Shown here piece by piece: positions 1-9,632 of a stretch of DNA of 64,000 nt. The notes beneath the pieces were generated by a model that was given only the letters and a program-made list of their open reading frames with translations, ran no database searches and was not told the origin of the DNA. Origin of the DNA: an uncultured Prevotellaceae bacterium (GTDB taxonomy: Bacteria > Bacteroidota > Bacteroidia > Bacteroidales > Bacteroidaceae); NCBI GenBank assembly GCA_900313615.1, contig OMRP01000001.1, forward strand, positions 248,001-312,000, given 5' to 3'. The first letter of the stretch is position 1, and each line of letters starts with the position of its first letter. Position numbers and translations under genes: made by a program.

Positions 1-2415
1 GCATATAGAAGCACGTCCTTGATGTTCTACGGATGCAGGGTGAATCATGTAGGGATGACCGGCCACTGCGAGGATGTTCTCAATCTGATAGTAGAGGTTG
101 TTCTCGGTGGAACCGACGGCTGCTTCGGGGTTGAAGGTCACGTCAGAACCTGATATCTCATTGCCATTGTCGTCAAGACGGATATACCTGTATTTGGGGA
201 AGGTGACTGTCACCGGAGTGGTGATGGTGTATGTGCCATCATCATAGCGGTTGTACCGATAGCCTACATAATCCATATAGTGAGCCTCTGCCACTTCATC
301 GAAGTGGAGCACCAAATTGTATGCATTAGCCTCATTATTATCAGCAATCACCTCGGCACCCTTGAATTCCACGATCTCACACTTCTGGTTGAAAGCCTCG
401 AAGAGTTGTGTGTCGCTCACGTTCCACGGGAAGCAGATGGTATACCATGTCTCGTCAAATTCTTTGGAATAATTGGTGGTCTTACCACTTGACAGCGCGA
501 ATTGCCTCCATCCATATATCGTTTGGCCTTGCACATTACCTGCGGCAAAGCGAATCTTGTAATCGGTGGCATCTTGCGTGGGCGCATCTTGCGAAGGCCA
601 TTTGTGACCATCTAAGTCAGTAAACTGATATTCATCGGAGATATTTGTCTTGCCATTGAGTCTGTTGAATTGGGAGAGCGAAGGTGCACCGTCTACATTC
701 ACGCCGTTGATGAAATTGCTCAATGCCTCGGGGTAGTGCAGGTTGACCAGACATTGGTTGGCGCCGAGATACCTACCGCCAGAGAGAGCCTCTTGATAGT
801 ATGCGGGTACTTCATTGGAATGCGACACGGCTATCAAAGCGCGAGCGTTGCCATCGTTTTGCAAGGCAGGAGTGTCTTCGCCGATGATGTCTTTTCTCGT
901 GAATGAACTGTTTTGGTCGTAGTAATAATCCCTTACGGCATAGATCTTTGGCAGTTTATTTGGATCTGTAGCCAACAGGTAGACGTCTGTCAGTCCTGAA
1001 TTGACGAAAGCCTGGTGTTCGATGCGTTGCACACCTTCAGGAATGGTGACGGAATGGAGACTCATGTTTAGGAAGAACGCACGGTTGCCGATAAACTCAC
1101 AGGTGCTCGGAATACGGATATACTCTAGGTTCCAGCATTGTTCGAACATCTGGTCGGCAATGTCCGTCACACCCTCGCCCATGGTGAAGTGCTTGAGGTT
1201 GGTGCAGAACATGAAACATTTGCTGGCGAATGAGCAGTTGTTGTCCAAAGCGCTCATTTCCACATCTACGAGACTGCGGCACTCATAGAAGGCTCCTTCG
1301 TCCACATTGGTTATTGAACTGGGCAAAGTGAGCGATTTCAAAGGCACACCATAGAAAGCTTCTGTGCCAATAGAGGTATATCCTTCGGGAATTTCTATCT
1401 CCATAAGTCCTTCCGTATTGGCATCGTTGGCGGCAAAGAGGCCTGGAGGAATTTCTGTGTTTCCCGTCGGCAATTTGCAAGTGTACACGTCTTCCGCATA
1501 ATTTCTGAGGTAATACAAGGCGTTTGTTGTGGTGACAGTAATCTTGGCAGCCCCTGTCATGTTACCGCTGTTGCTGTCCCATGTGCCATTGTAATCCTCT
1601 TTGGTGGTATAGCTGATGGTGATATCCTCTTCGAAGGTGGCTCCGGTGAAATCAAAATAATGAAGCTTCGTCGAAGTGAACACCTTTTTGTTGGCTGCAT
1701 TGCTGTTTTCTTTCCATAAGTCCTCCTCACCGTAGGCACCAGCCATGTCCAACTTGTTGATGTCGGCGGCCATGGCACCATATTTGTTCACAAAACCCTG
1801 AACGCTATTCTTTTCCCAAGAATAGAGGGCCAGCCGTTTGGTGTCCATCTCTTCCGTAGTGGTGACAGAGCGGTTGCCGCGCGAACCAGTCCATGTGGGC
1901 AATGTCTCCTTATCGTAGGTCAACGATGCAGCGATTTTTAGTTTGGGGTTTGTAGTGTTCAGCCCGGCTATATCCTTGGCCATCTGTTGTCCAGTAAAAC
2001 CATTTTTGCCGTTGTGGCTGTCATCTTTGATGTCAGGCAGGATGATGTACTCCAGATTTTCCAATGCCATGCCGTTCATGTCCGAAAGCGTGAACGAGGC
2101 TTCGCTGAGGTCAATGTCCGTGAAAACGGCCCATTTAGTAATGGTGCTGGATTTGATGGCCGCGAAATCGGCGCTGTTGAGTTCACCTTTGATGATGAGT
2201 TTTTTCCTGCCGTCAGGCAAGTCGTAGTTGAAGTTGGTTGCATCCAGAAAAGCAGCCAGGGCACCCCCCTTGTTGACCTCGATGGTCTGTTCCTGGGGGG
2301 TGTCGGCTCCTGTTACTACATAAGATGCATCTCCCGATGTCCAACTACTGAAAGGTGCTGCATTGATGCCTAACGACATCAGAAACATAGTTGATAATAG
2401 TAGAACTTTTCGCAT
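1..2415 (-). CDS. BspA-like leucine-rich-repeat secreted protein (C-terminus outside window)
   Basis: Read by hand on the minus strand, this frame is open from an ATG at 2415 to the window edge, about 805 residues, so the stop lies outside. It starts with a signal-peptide-like MRKVLLLSTMFLMSLGINA. Middle residues contain BspA/LRR_5-type repeats of the form 'IPEGYTSIGTEAF' and 'LPSSITNVDEGAF', followed by a conserved block 'WYTICFPWNVSDTQ' and, near the edge, 'AGHPYMIHP'. The same blocks occur in the divergent neighbour at 3629, so the two are paralogues. Such proteins are surface adhesins or binding proteins in oral and gut Bacteroidales; the ligand here is unknown. A weak -7-like TTCCTTTG lies at 2519-2526 on the minus strand. 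The missing C-terminus probably carries a T9SS-like tail, by analogy only. Confidence 0.85.
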   Translation of the reverse strand, partial: MRKVLLLSTMFLMSLGINAAPFSSWTSGDASYVVTGADTPQEQTIEVNKGGALAAFLDATNFNYDLPDGRKKLIIKGELNSADFAAIKSSTITKWAVFTDIDLSEASFTLSDMNGMALENLEYIILPDIKDDSHNGKNGFTGQQMAKDIAGLNTTNPKLKIAASLTYDKETLPTWTGSRGNRSVTTTEEMDTKRLALYSWEKNSVQGFVNKYGAMAADINKLDMAGAYGEEDLWKENSNAANKKVFTSTKLHYFDFTGATFEEDITISYTTKEDYNGTWDSNSGNMTGAAKITVTTTNALYYLRNYAEDVYTCKLPTGNTEIPPGLFAANDANTEGLMEIEIPEGYTSIGTEAFYGVPLKSLTLPSSITNVDEGAFYECRSLVDVEMSALDNNCSFASKCFMFCTNLKHFTMGEGVTDIADQMFEQCWNLEYIRIPSTCEFIGNRAFFLNMSLHSVTIPEGVQRIEHQAFVNSGLTDVYLLATDPNKLPKIYAVRDYYYDQNSSFTRKDIIGEDTPALQNDGNARALIAVSHSNEVPAYYQEALSGGRYLGANQCLVNLHYPEALSNFINGVNVDGAPSLSQFNRLNGKTNISDEYQFTDLDGHKWPSQDAPTQDATDYKIRFAAGNVQGQTIYGWRQFALSSGKTTNYSKEFDETWYTICFPWNVSDTQLFEAFNQKCEIVEFKGAEVIADNNEANAYNLVLHFDEVAEAHYMDYVGYRYNRYDDGTYTITTPVTVTFPKYRYIRLDDNGNEISGSDVTFNPEAAVGSTENNLYYQIENILAVAGHPYMIHPASVEHQGRASIC

Positions 2416-2639
2416 TTCCCTTTTAAATTATTAGTTGTTTTAAGTTGATAATAATAAACCGTAAATAATAGTTGCAATTTTTCGTTATTCTATTACTGTT
2501 TTTTGCGAAACACGGCTGCAAAGGAACAACAAAATTATCATAATCCGTTGCATTATTTGTAACATAAAACGTTATGATATGTTTCATGTAGAGGTCAGAG
2601 AGACATTTGAAAAGACTATTAAAACGTCCGTGGTGGAAC

Positions 2640-2960
2640 ATCCATCTCTGATCATTATGGCCGTTTCTGTGAAATTACTCAATTAATGATAGTTCACTGT
2701 TAATTCGTGATAATTTGTGTAAAGAAAGAAATCCGATTATTCCTTTTTTTACATAGAATTGCCGTTAATAGCCGCAAATTATCGAGACACTGATAATGCG
2801 AGATTAGGCTGGTTTAAACTGGTTTTTATCGTAATTTGAATAAGCTGTTTTTTGTGATTTCTGATATTATTATGGCTATTTCTGTGAAAAACAATTTACG
2901 ATAATTTACGGCCAATTTGTGGCAATTCGCGTAATATAAAGAATAAAAGAAATGTATATA
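2640..2960. repeat. Dispersed intergenic repeat, copy 1
   Basis: This segment matches, in the opposite orientation, the copy at 11580-11730. It shares a 'tatttctgtgaaaaacaa' block and the phased AATT tracts at 2893, 2903, 2914 and 2924 (spacing 10, 11, 10 bp). Other relatives lie near 11280, 23750, 28150, 34775 and 39777. It has no coding potential. It may act as a bent-DNA or nucleoid-protein site, but that is inference. Confidence 0.6.
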
Positions 2961-3262
2961 ATTGCTATTTTGGTCATTTTTTGTAAAACTACAGGCTGTT
3001 TTGTCGGCAAACCATGCGGTTTACAAGATGAATACATGGTAATATACATATTTTAATATATAGTAATTCTTCAATCTTGAATCATGCTCTTATCTGCTTA
3101 TTAACAAAAACTAGACGATTTGATTGCGAGTAGATGGTCATAAATACTACAACCTTATGTAGTAAAGCAGTTCGCGCGTACTTCTCCTGCCTTATTCCGT
3201 TGTTGTGCTCGCGCACAGCCGTCTTAATAAATGTTAAAAAAACCTAATGGTGCATTTCCCTC

Positions 3263-3295
3263 TTTTGTTTATACATATTTTAGTTGTACCTTTGC
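3263..3295 (+). promoter_or_regulatory. Bacteroidota-type promoter for the LRR gene at 3629
   Basis: -33 element TTTTG at 3263-3267 and -7 element TACCTTTG at 3287-3294 with a 19-bp spacer match the Bacteroidota primary sigma factor consensus. It implies an unusually long 5' leader of roughly 325 nt before the start codon. Confidence 0.6.
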
Positions 3296-3628
3296 AAAAG
3301 TTTTGCGAAAAATCGATAAGATAACAAGACGAATCTGTGTCCAAGCGCTGACAAACAGATAATCTTTAGCGAAAAGTGTTTAATACTGGCACTGGAAACT
3401 AAACAAATTTGATGCCCTCTCACCATCCCTCCCCGAGTGGAGAAATTGGAAATCCCTTATGGGATTGTAAATGTTTGACAATCTGTTGGTGAGATAAAGA
3501 ACAAACTTTGCTCTACATGAACAAATAGTTAACACCAAGCGCTACATGAACAATTGGGTGAACACTAAACACTAAACCCTTACACTAAATACGAAACATT
3601 AACAAACAACCAAATAATAATTACAAAC

Positions 3629-6600
3629 ATGCGAAAACTATTACTGTTTTTTACATTGTTCTTGGCTGCTATGGTTGCCAAGGCTGCTCCGGTGGATTGG
3701 TCGGATGATAATGGGAACACCGTTAAGTACGACATCCTAGGAGATCATGTGAGAATTGAGGTGGGCAATGCGGGATCATTGGCCGCTTTCCTCGCTTCCG
3801 ATGCTGCAAGTGCTATTTTCTCAAGTTCTCCAACGTTGTTGAGAATCGAGAAATTGGGTAACGGTGAAAACGCCGGAAAGTTAAATGCTGCAGATTTTGC
3901 TGCTCTGAACACATCAACCTACTCAGGTTTGGCCCATTTTACCAAAGTCGACATGAGTCAAAATGACAATCAGAAACAGGTTTCTTTTGACATCGCCGAT
4001 GCTGCTGGCATGAACATGGGTGGAATGGAATACCTCCGCTTGCCGAACGGAATGACATCTGCCGAGAATGTTGCAAAAATGGCTAATCTCAAGGGTTCCA
4101 ACAATTCTAACCTCAAGGTGGTTGGTGCCTATGATGGTAGCAACGCCACATTGCCTGAAATCGCTCTTTACTCCTTTGCTGAAAACCAACTATCCAATTT
4201 CAGTAATCAGATGATGAACCTGGCCGACAAAGCCATGGTTGTGAAGATGGCTGGAACCTACGGCGATAAGGATCTCATGAACAACGGGCCTGTGTTCGGT
4301 TGGACGCCTCCCTGTATATGGGATTTCACAGGTGCCACCTTCACCGCTTGTACATTGAATCCTGGTATTGAAGTGGAATATTATGCCTATGATGATCCTT
4401 TCCGTGATAGAGGAACTTCAAAGCCCGGCGACAACTATCAGACCAACGCATTCTTTTATTTTCAAGATTATGCCATGAAGGTTGTAGACATTAAGTTGCC
4501 TACCGGCCTCACCGAGTTGCCCCCAAGAAGCTTATACCGTTTGGGACAACAAAATGTTGAAAAAGAAGTACATAAGGCCGCTTTTAAGGCTTACTATGGT
4601 GTTGACGATGACTATATCACGAATAATACAAGCCCAGATTTCACAAATTGTGTAACTATTCCTGACTTAATTATCCCCGACAACTATGTGAAACTCGACT
4701 ATGAATGTGGCTTTGGTGCGCATATCAAGCACTTGGTGGTGGGGGGTGGCACGAAGATTGTTGAGGGTGCTGCTTTCTCTGATTGTCTCGAGTTAGAGGA
4801 TCTTGACTTCGGAGCAGGTCTCAGCAATTGCTATCTTGGTGACCAAGCATTTAAAGGGCAAGCCAATTCGAGGATGAAGCACATCGCACTTTCCGAGGGT
4901 ATCGTGTCGCTTGGCAATTATTGCTTCCAGAATGCACAGCACTTAGAGTCCATCCGTCTGCCGCAATCGTTGATTAACATAGGCACTAATGCTTTTGACA
5001 ACTGTCTGGCTCTCAACAGCATTACTATTCCCGAGAATGTGGATAAAATCGGTATGGATGCCTTCAGGCTCTGTCCTTTTACCGACATCTACTTAACAAC
5101 AACCAATCCCGATAAAATCCCAATTATTTTCACGGGGGGTAATAGCTTTAATAATTGGGGCGCCGGTGCCTCCTTCCATCATGGTCACTATGATGGCTGG
5201 GAAGCTCTGATGGGTATACATCCTGGTAACGCCCCTGATGGCTATTCATGGGATGATGCCGTAGACTGGTATTTTATCAATGCGAACGGTCTTCCTGTGC
5301 TTCACTATCCTGAGCAACTGCGTGAAAAGGTAAGAGCTGACATCTCCGCCAACTACCATGGACACTCTTCCGATACTCCGTCGTTGGGACTACCCACTTC
5401 TCTTGACATGCACGCTCGTGAGACAGCAGGTGGCGCTGATGTTGGTACTCTTGGACAGGGTATTTACACTCGCGATGGCTGGGCACAGTTCATGCTTATG
5501 AAAGAGGTGTCGGCAGACAACCCCGAGGTGTACACCAAAAAGTATGAGGATGTGTGGTACACCATGTGCTTCCCGTTCGACTTGACCGATGAACAGTTGG
5601 CTGCTGCGTTTAATGAGACATTCAACATTGTTGACTTCTCTGGTGTGGAGATTGTTGACGAGGAACATTCTAAAGAAGGCAAACAAACTCTTATCCTCCA
5701 CTTCAACACTGTAGCCAAAACCTACTATAGGGATAGTGAAGGTAATGAGTATGAGGTGATTGGTCGCGAGACTGATCCTACGAGTAAGTTTGACTATAAT
5801 ATTTACCGAAGAGATGGTGTGGTGTACCACCACTCTCAGGTGAGTTCCTTTTTGTCGTCGAACAAGACGAAGACCTTCGCCCCGGGCAATTCCATCACAG
5901 AATCCAATGCTAACTCGGCCAACGCCATCATCATCGATGGTTACCTCGCCACCGCTGGTCATCCTTACATGATCCACCCGGCCATTGGTGCAAGCAAGGG
6001 TAATCCTCAAAACTGCTACTTCTCTGGTATCTCTTGGAAACCTATGACACAGTGGGCCAGTATTTTCGAGGCACAAAAGCGCACCGTAGACCTCGGTGTG
6101 GCAAAGGGTACCATCACCGACGACCCGAAGACTTGCGTGCCCGATGCAGACAACTACCTGCAGGCTGCTTACAGCGACTATGCCGGACAGACTTATACCT
6201 TCAAGGGTAATGCTACTCAATATAAAGATGGAACTCAACAAGCCATTGGTGATGAGCCGCAAGTATTGGACAAACCTGTTAAACCGACCAAGCCGACAGC
6301 TGAAGAGGTTGAAGCGTTGAAACCCTCTGGAACACCACTCGACGCTCCCAGTCCCGTCGTTCAGGATCCCGAGAGCAATTCTAAGTATACGGATGAGTTC
6401 AAGGAGTTGTTCAATACGGTAAGATGTCATGTCTATTTAGGTTATATTGATGGTGAAAACAGGTATAAAGATTTTACATATGGTGAAGATTTGATTCAGT
6501 ATGAATCAACAGATTTCTTAAGTTTTCATAACAAGACCTGGGATGGTGATACGGAATATTACGAATTTAAAACACGGTCTGAAGGACACAATGAGAATAT

Positions 6601-7333
6601 TGAGAATTTGAGTATTTTCAAAACATATTTAGGTGGAAATAATACTGTTGCTGATCTGACAGGTTTCAATGCTCTCAAGCAATTGGCCATCGACTATGTT
6701 GCCGACCAACAGGCTTATGCCACCTATAAAGAAGCTTTTGACGCTTATATAGCCAACCGCGCTGCTTGGGCCATCTATAATTCCAAGAAAGCTGAAATGG
6801 ATAATTGGGATCAAGCTCAAGTTGACGAGGACTTCAATGAAGCAATGGACGCTTATAATGCTTCTGTCACAGCACATGAACAATGGATGGCTCGAGCTGC
6901 ATCTTACCAAGTACTCATCCCCACTGGTGCTTACTTCCTCGGTCGCAAAGGTACTGACTTCCCGAAGTTCTATCGTGAGATTGCTGACGACACTCGCACC
7001 GATGCAACGGGTGGTTTCTGGACACAGTTTACCGCTGTCATCATCCCGAACGATGCAGCTAAAGCAGGTATCGAGACGGAACTGGGTGAAGGACAGGCCG
7101 CTTCCGCCAACCCGTCTGTAGAGATGGTGTTTGACGAGGGCTTCCTCGGCGAGGAGAAGACCGTTGATGAAATCGAGCAGATTGTTGCTGAGGCTGAAGA
7201 GAAAGGCCAGAAAGTGCAGTACATGCAGGTGGTGTACAACATCAACGGACAGATTGTCCGCGAGGGCACCGAACTGGCTGGTCTGCCGAAGGGCGTCTAC
7301 ATCGTGAACGGCAAGAAATATTTTGTTAAATAA
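3629..7333 (+). CDS. BspA-like LRR secreted protein with T9SS-like tail, 1234 aa
   Basis: Starts with a signal peptide (MRKLLLFFTLFLAAMVAKA). BspA/LRR_5 repeats lie at roughly residues 360-500, for example 'GIVSLGNYCFQNAQHLESI' and 'ITIPENVDKIGMDAF'. A conserved block follows near residue 640 ('WYTMCFPFDLTDEQ') with 'AGHPYMIHP' near 775. Residues about 880-1130 are Lys/Glu/Ala-rich and probably helical. The end 'GVYIVNGKKYFVK' looks like a short T9SS type A sorting tail. It is probably exported and surface-displayed; the ligand is unknown. The divergent neighbour at 2415 is a paralogue. A small acidic peptide gene starts 18 bp downstream and is probably co-transcribed. Large antisense ORFs here are shadows. 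Confidence 0.88.
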   Translation: MRKLLLFFTLFLAAMVAKAAPVDWSDDNGNTVKYDILGDHVRIEVGNAGSLAAFLASDAASAIFSSSPTLLRIEKLGNGENAGKLNAADFAALNTSTYSGLAHFTKVDMSQNDNQKQVSFDIADAAGMNMGGMEYLRLPNGMTSAENVAKMANLKGSNNSNLKVVGAYDGSNATLPEIALYSFAENQLSNFSNQMMNLADKAMVVKMAGTYGDKDLMNNGPVFGWTPPCIWDFTGATFTACTLNPGIEVEYYAYDDPFRDRGTSKPGDNYQTNAFFYFQDYAMKVVDIKLPTGLTELPPRSLYRLGQQNVEKEVHKAAFKAYYGVDDDYITNNTSPDFTNCVTIPDLIIPDNYVKLDYECGFGAHIKHLVVGGGTKIVEGAAFSDCLELEDLDFGAGLSNCYLGDQAFKGQANSRMKHIALSEGIVSLGNYCFQNAQHLESIRLPQSLINIGTNAFDNCLALNSITIPENVDKIGMDAFRLCPFTDIYLTTTNPDKIPIIFTGGNSFNNWGAGASFHHGHYDGWEALMGIHPGNAPDGYSWDDAVDWYFINANGLPVLHYPEQLREKVRADISANYHGHSSDTPSLGLPTSLDMHARETAGGADVGTLGQGIYTRDGWAQFMLMKEVSADNPEVYTKKYEDVWYTMCFPFDLTDEQLAAAFNETFNIVDFSGVEIVDEEHSKEGKQTLILHFNTVAKTYYRDSEGNEYEVIGRETDPTSKFDYNIYRRDGVVYHHSQVSSFLSSNKTKTFAPGNSITESNANSANAIIIDGYLATAGHPYMIHPAIGASKGNPQNCYFSGISWKPMTQWASIFEAQKRTVDLGVAKGTITDDPKTCVPDADNYLQAAYSDYAGQTYTFKGNATQYKDGTQQAIGDEPQVLDKPVKPTKPTAEEVEALKPSGTPLDAPSPVVQDPESNSKYTDEFKELFNTVRCHVYLGYIDGENRYKDFTYGEDLIQYESTDFLSFHNKTWDGDTEYYEFKTRSEGHNENIENLSIFKTYLGGNNTVADLTGFNALKQLAIDYVADQQAYATYKEAFDAYIANRAAWAIYNSKKAEMDNWDQAQVDEDFNEAMDAYNASVTAHEQWMARAASYQVLIPTGAYFLGRKGTDFPKFYREIADDTRTDATGGFWTQFTAVIIPNDAAKAGIETELGEGQAASANPSVEMVFDEGFLGEEKTVDEIEQIVAEAEEKGQKVQYMQVVYNINGQIVREGTELAGLPKGVYIVNGKKYFVK

Positions 7334-7351
7334 AGGAAGGAGGACACAGAT

Positions 7352-7594
7352 ATGAAAACAATGTATATCAAACCGGAAACATTCATCACTTCCTCGTCTG
7401 TTGAATACCATATCCTCGCTGGCTCGGGTCTGCGCAAGTCTGACTTCGGTGCCAAGGGCGTGAATGATTATTCGAACTCTGCCTGGGACAACCAGGGCTG
7501 GGGTGACACGGAAACGCCCGTCATCGCCGGCAACGACAATGGTGAGCTCAACTCGACGACCAACGACAACGGTCTGTGGGAAGACGAGATCTGA
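7352..7594 (+). CDS. Small acidic 'YIKPET…LW' peptide, 80 aa, paired with LRR protein
   Basis: I do not recognise a named family. The peptide opens MKTMYIKPETF, has a short apolar 'YHILAGSG' around residues 19-26, then a Gly/Asn/Asp-rich region ending 'NGLWEDEI'. It has no signal peptide or membrane segment. The N-terminal Y-[IV]-x-P motif, the following hydrophobic dipeptide and the acidic Trp-containing end recur in four other small ORFs in this window (17475, 36806, 42279, 44338), each beside a large secreted protein. The start is well placed, with a purine-rich AAGGAAGGAGG about 10 bp upstream, unusually strong for this phylum. It could be a secretion partner, a modified-peptide precursor or a regulator; the sequence does not decide. 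Confidence 0.75.
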   Translation: MKTMYIKPETFITSSSVEYHILAGSGLRKSDFGAKGVNDYSNSAWDNQGWGDTETPVIAGNDNGELNSTTNDNGLWEDEI

Positions 7595-7637
7595 TAAGAG
7601 TAAAAAAGTAAAAAAGGTAAAAAAGTAAATAGGTAAG

Positions 7638-7672
7638 GTCCCTGCGGCGTGCCAACGCACGCGCGCAGGGAC
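7638..7672. terminator. GC-rich hairpin after the LRR/peptide pair
   Basis: GTCCCTGCGGCGTGC pairs with GCACGCGCGCAGGGAC around a 4-nt loop, with one bulged base. There is no clean U-run on either side, so it is a terminator candidate rather than a certain one. Confidence 0.5.
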
Positions 7673-7774
7673 TTAACCGTTTAGAGGAAGATTAGGAAAT
7701 TAAAAAATTAAGGTCGTTATTACGACTTTCCTCTCACCCCTCACCTCTAACCTCTCACCCCTAAGTACTAGAAC

Positions 7775-9478
7775 ATGAGAAAAACGATATTCTTCGCCTT
7801 GCTGATGGCCGCAACGGCCGCACAGGCACAAAAACTGAACTTACAGCGCATAAGCAGCAGCTGGACGATGCCTCTGCTCATGCAGGAACAACCCGTGTTT
7901 GCGGAGGAACAGGCAACGGAAATGTCGGAACTCTCCGAAGAGGCCGTGCTGGCGAATGCCGGTCCTCGTAATAGCGCAGCCAACTTCGTCTTTTACCAAC
8001 GGCCCGAGGGCGCGTTCTACCAGGGACAGCGGCCCTCCGACTGGTCGAACTTTCCCGTAACGAAAGTGGTGGTGCAACCGTGGCAGGAATACACCTACAA
8101 GAACCTTTGCGCCAACCGCTCCTCCTCCACATGGGACATCGAGGGCACTGCGGTGTCGGGAGACGGCGAGAACAACTACTCTGAGATGACGGAACCCATT
8201 CCCGACGGATACATCGACCACTACATGCCGACCATCAGCGTGAGTGGCGTGAGTTACTCGTTGGGCGAGGACAACGTGAACTACAGCACTTACACCCATG
8301 CGGGTGTGGCCTGGGCCGACAGCATCGTGGAGATGGCGGTGTATGACCCGGGACGCGTCATCGGACAAAGTGGTTCGACGGTGTTCACAAACTTCCGCCC
8401 ACTGTCGATGTCGCAGGGCTACAAATACAACTACGGCACGATGGTGTTCCAGAATGGTGGCAACACCTACTACTGCCGTGGCATACGTCAGTTCTTCGAG
8501 AAGCCGATGGGTCGCCTGTGGGTGGAGAACATCACCATCCCTGCCATCAGCTATTCCACTGAGCCGGTGATGTACGGTCAGTGGATAACGATGACCATCA
8601 GCAAGGTGACTATCGTAGATGGCAAGAAGACGGTGGGCGAGACTATTGCCACGCTGCTCTGCCATTGGAACGACATCATCAACCTCGGCTCGCAGTCGGT
8701 GAGCGACGGCACGGTGCAGATGCTCTCGCTGGTGTTCAAACCCGAGGAGGAAATTATCCTCGACGAGGAATTTGCCATCGTCATCGAGGGCTTCCAGGAT
8801 GACGGCGTGGACCTGGGGTTGGCGGCGGCGCTCATCGACCCATGTGACGCTGGCCTTGTGGAACCGGCATCGATGCTGTTGCAGAACGCCAGCCATGAGG
8901 ACATCAACGCCACGCTGACGTTCCAGAACCGCGTGCCGTGCATCAGCATACGGGGTATCTACGACGGTATTAAGATGGTGAGCACGGGCAGTGCCCTCTC
9001 GCTCACTGCGCCCACCACGGGCGGCGACTGCACGCTGGAGGGACAGACGGCGGCGGCATCGATTCAACTGAAGACGGCCATACGCTGGAACTACGGCAAG
9101 GCGGGCCAGAACTACGACATCGAGGGACTGCCGGAGTGGCTGCATGTGACGGTGGACGAGAGCAAGCGCGAAATCAACGGCAACAAGTTCGGCAACGGTC
9201 TGGTGACCTTGACGCTGAAGGCCGACGCGGTGCCGGAGAACACGCCCGACCGTGAGGCGACGCTGACCATCAAGGGCCATGGCGTGGAGAGCGCCGAGAG
9301 CATCACGGTCTTCCAGAAAGGCTACGAGGTGGACGGCATCGAGGAGGTTACCTCTTCCGATGGCAACGGCCAGCGCGTCGTGGCCCGCTATTCCCTCGAC
9401 GGACGGCAGTTGCCCGCCAACGCAAAGGGTGTGCAAATCATCGTCACGGAGACCGGAACAAGGAAAGTGGTTTATTAA
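7775..9478 (+). CDS. Secreted protein with C-terminal BACON-like domain, 567 aa
   Basis: N-terminal signal peptide MRKTIFFALLMAATAAQAQ. The central 400 residues match no fold I can name. Residues about 440-515 look like a BACON domain: 'GLPEWLHVTV', 'VTLTLKADAVPEN', 'REATLTIKGHG' and 'ESITVFQKG' follow the usual Trp-Leu start, polar strand and closing 'ITVxQ'. The end 'YSLDGRQLPANAKGVQI' resembles a T9SS-like C-terminal domain. BACON domains are carbohydrate- or surface-associated Ig-like modules in Bacteroidota. The gene is GC-rich compared with the LRR genes. Unlike five other large secreted genes here, it has no small acidic peptide gene beside it. Confidence 0.75.
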   Translation: MRKTIFFALLMAATAAQAQKLNLQRISSSWTMPLLMQEQPVFAEEQATEMSELSEEAVLANAGPRNSAANFVFYQRPEGAFYQGQRPSDWSNFPVTKVVVQPWQEYTYKNLCANRSSSTWDIEGTAVSGDGENNYSEMTEPIPDGYIDHYMPTISVSGVSYSLGEDNVNYSTYTHAGVAWADSIVEMAVYDPGRVIGQSGSTVFTNFRPLSMSQGYKYNYGTMVFQNGGNTYYCRGIRQFFEKPMGRLWVENITIPAISYSTEPVMYGQWITMTISKVTIVDGKKTVGETIATLLCHWNDIINLGSQSVSDGTVQMLSLVFKPEEEIILDEEFAIVIEGFQDDGVDLGLAAALIDPCDAGLVEPASMLLQNASHEDINATLTFQNRVPCISIRGIYDGIKMVSTGSALSLTAPTTGGDCTLEGQTAAASIQLKTAIRWNYGKAGQNYDIEGLPEWLHVTVDESKREINGNKFGNGLVTLTLKADAVPENTPDREATLTIKGHGVESAESITVFQKGYEVDGIEEVTSSDGNGQRVVARYSLDGRQLPANAKGVQIIVTETGTRKVVY

Positions 9479-9533
9479 TGACCGTCAGGTGCAAGGAGCA
9501 TGGTGCAAGGGGCACGAATGAAGAATGAAGGGT

Positions 9534-9597
9534 GACGAATTCTCTCATTCGGGATACTATAATTCGGGGAGCAACCAAGCGGTTGCTCCCCGAAATT
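9534..9597. repeat. Hairpin element, left copy (convergent terminator)
   Basis: A perfect 14-bp stem TTCGGGGAGCAACC / GGTTGCTCCCCGAA (9563-9594, loop AAGC) is preceded by 'ctctcattcgggatactata'. It sits between two convergent genes and probably terminates both. A second copy lies at 11190-11261 on the other side of the ATPase gene, which makes the pair direct repeats. Confidence 0.75.
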
Positions 9598-9632
9598 TAC
9601 TCTAGTTGTAGGTTACAGACAAACTCTGCATC

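Larger units (their letters stand above)
2416..3628. other. Long AT-rich intergenic region between divergent LRR genes
   Basis: About 1.2 kb without a credible gene. It holds a member of the dispersed 'aatttacgataatttacgg' repeat family (about 2640-2960), a promoter for the plus-strand gene (3263-3295) and a leader of about 330 nt. The leader contains a small hairpin (ATCCC-ttat-GGGAT near 3452) and a near-duplicate of 'CTACATGAACAA' about 30 bp apart (3512-3560), followed by a degenerate 'aacactaa' run. Confidence 0.6.

Noticed and set aside
2423-2641. 72-residue minus-strand frame upstream of the first LRR gene
   Set aside because: AT-rich intergenic DNA without promoter, ribosome-binding context or domain.
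5390-6430. 346-residue and neighbouring 343-residue (6629-7660) minus-strand frames
   Set aside because: Antisense to the LRR protein, with no signal peptide or recognisable domain; compositional shadows.
7841-9436. 531-residue open frame on the minus strand
   Set aside because: Antisense to a plus-strand gene with a signal peptide and BACON-like domain. The frame is His/Arg/Val-rich with no domain, typical of a GC-rich gene's shadow.
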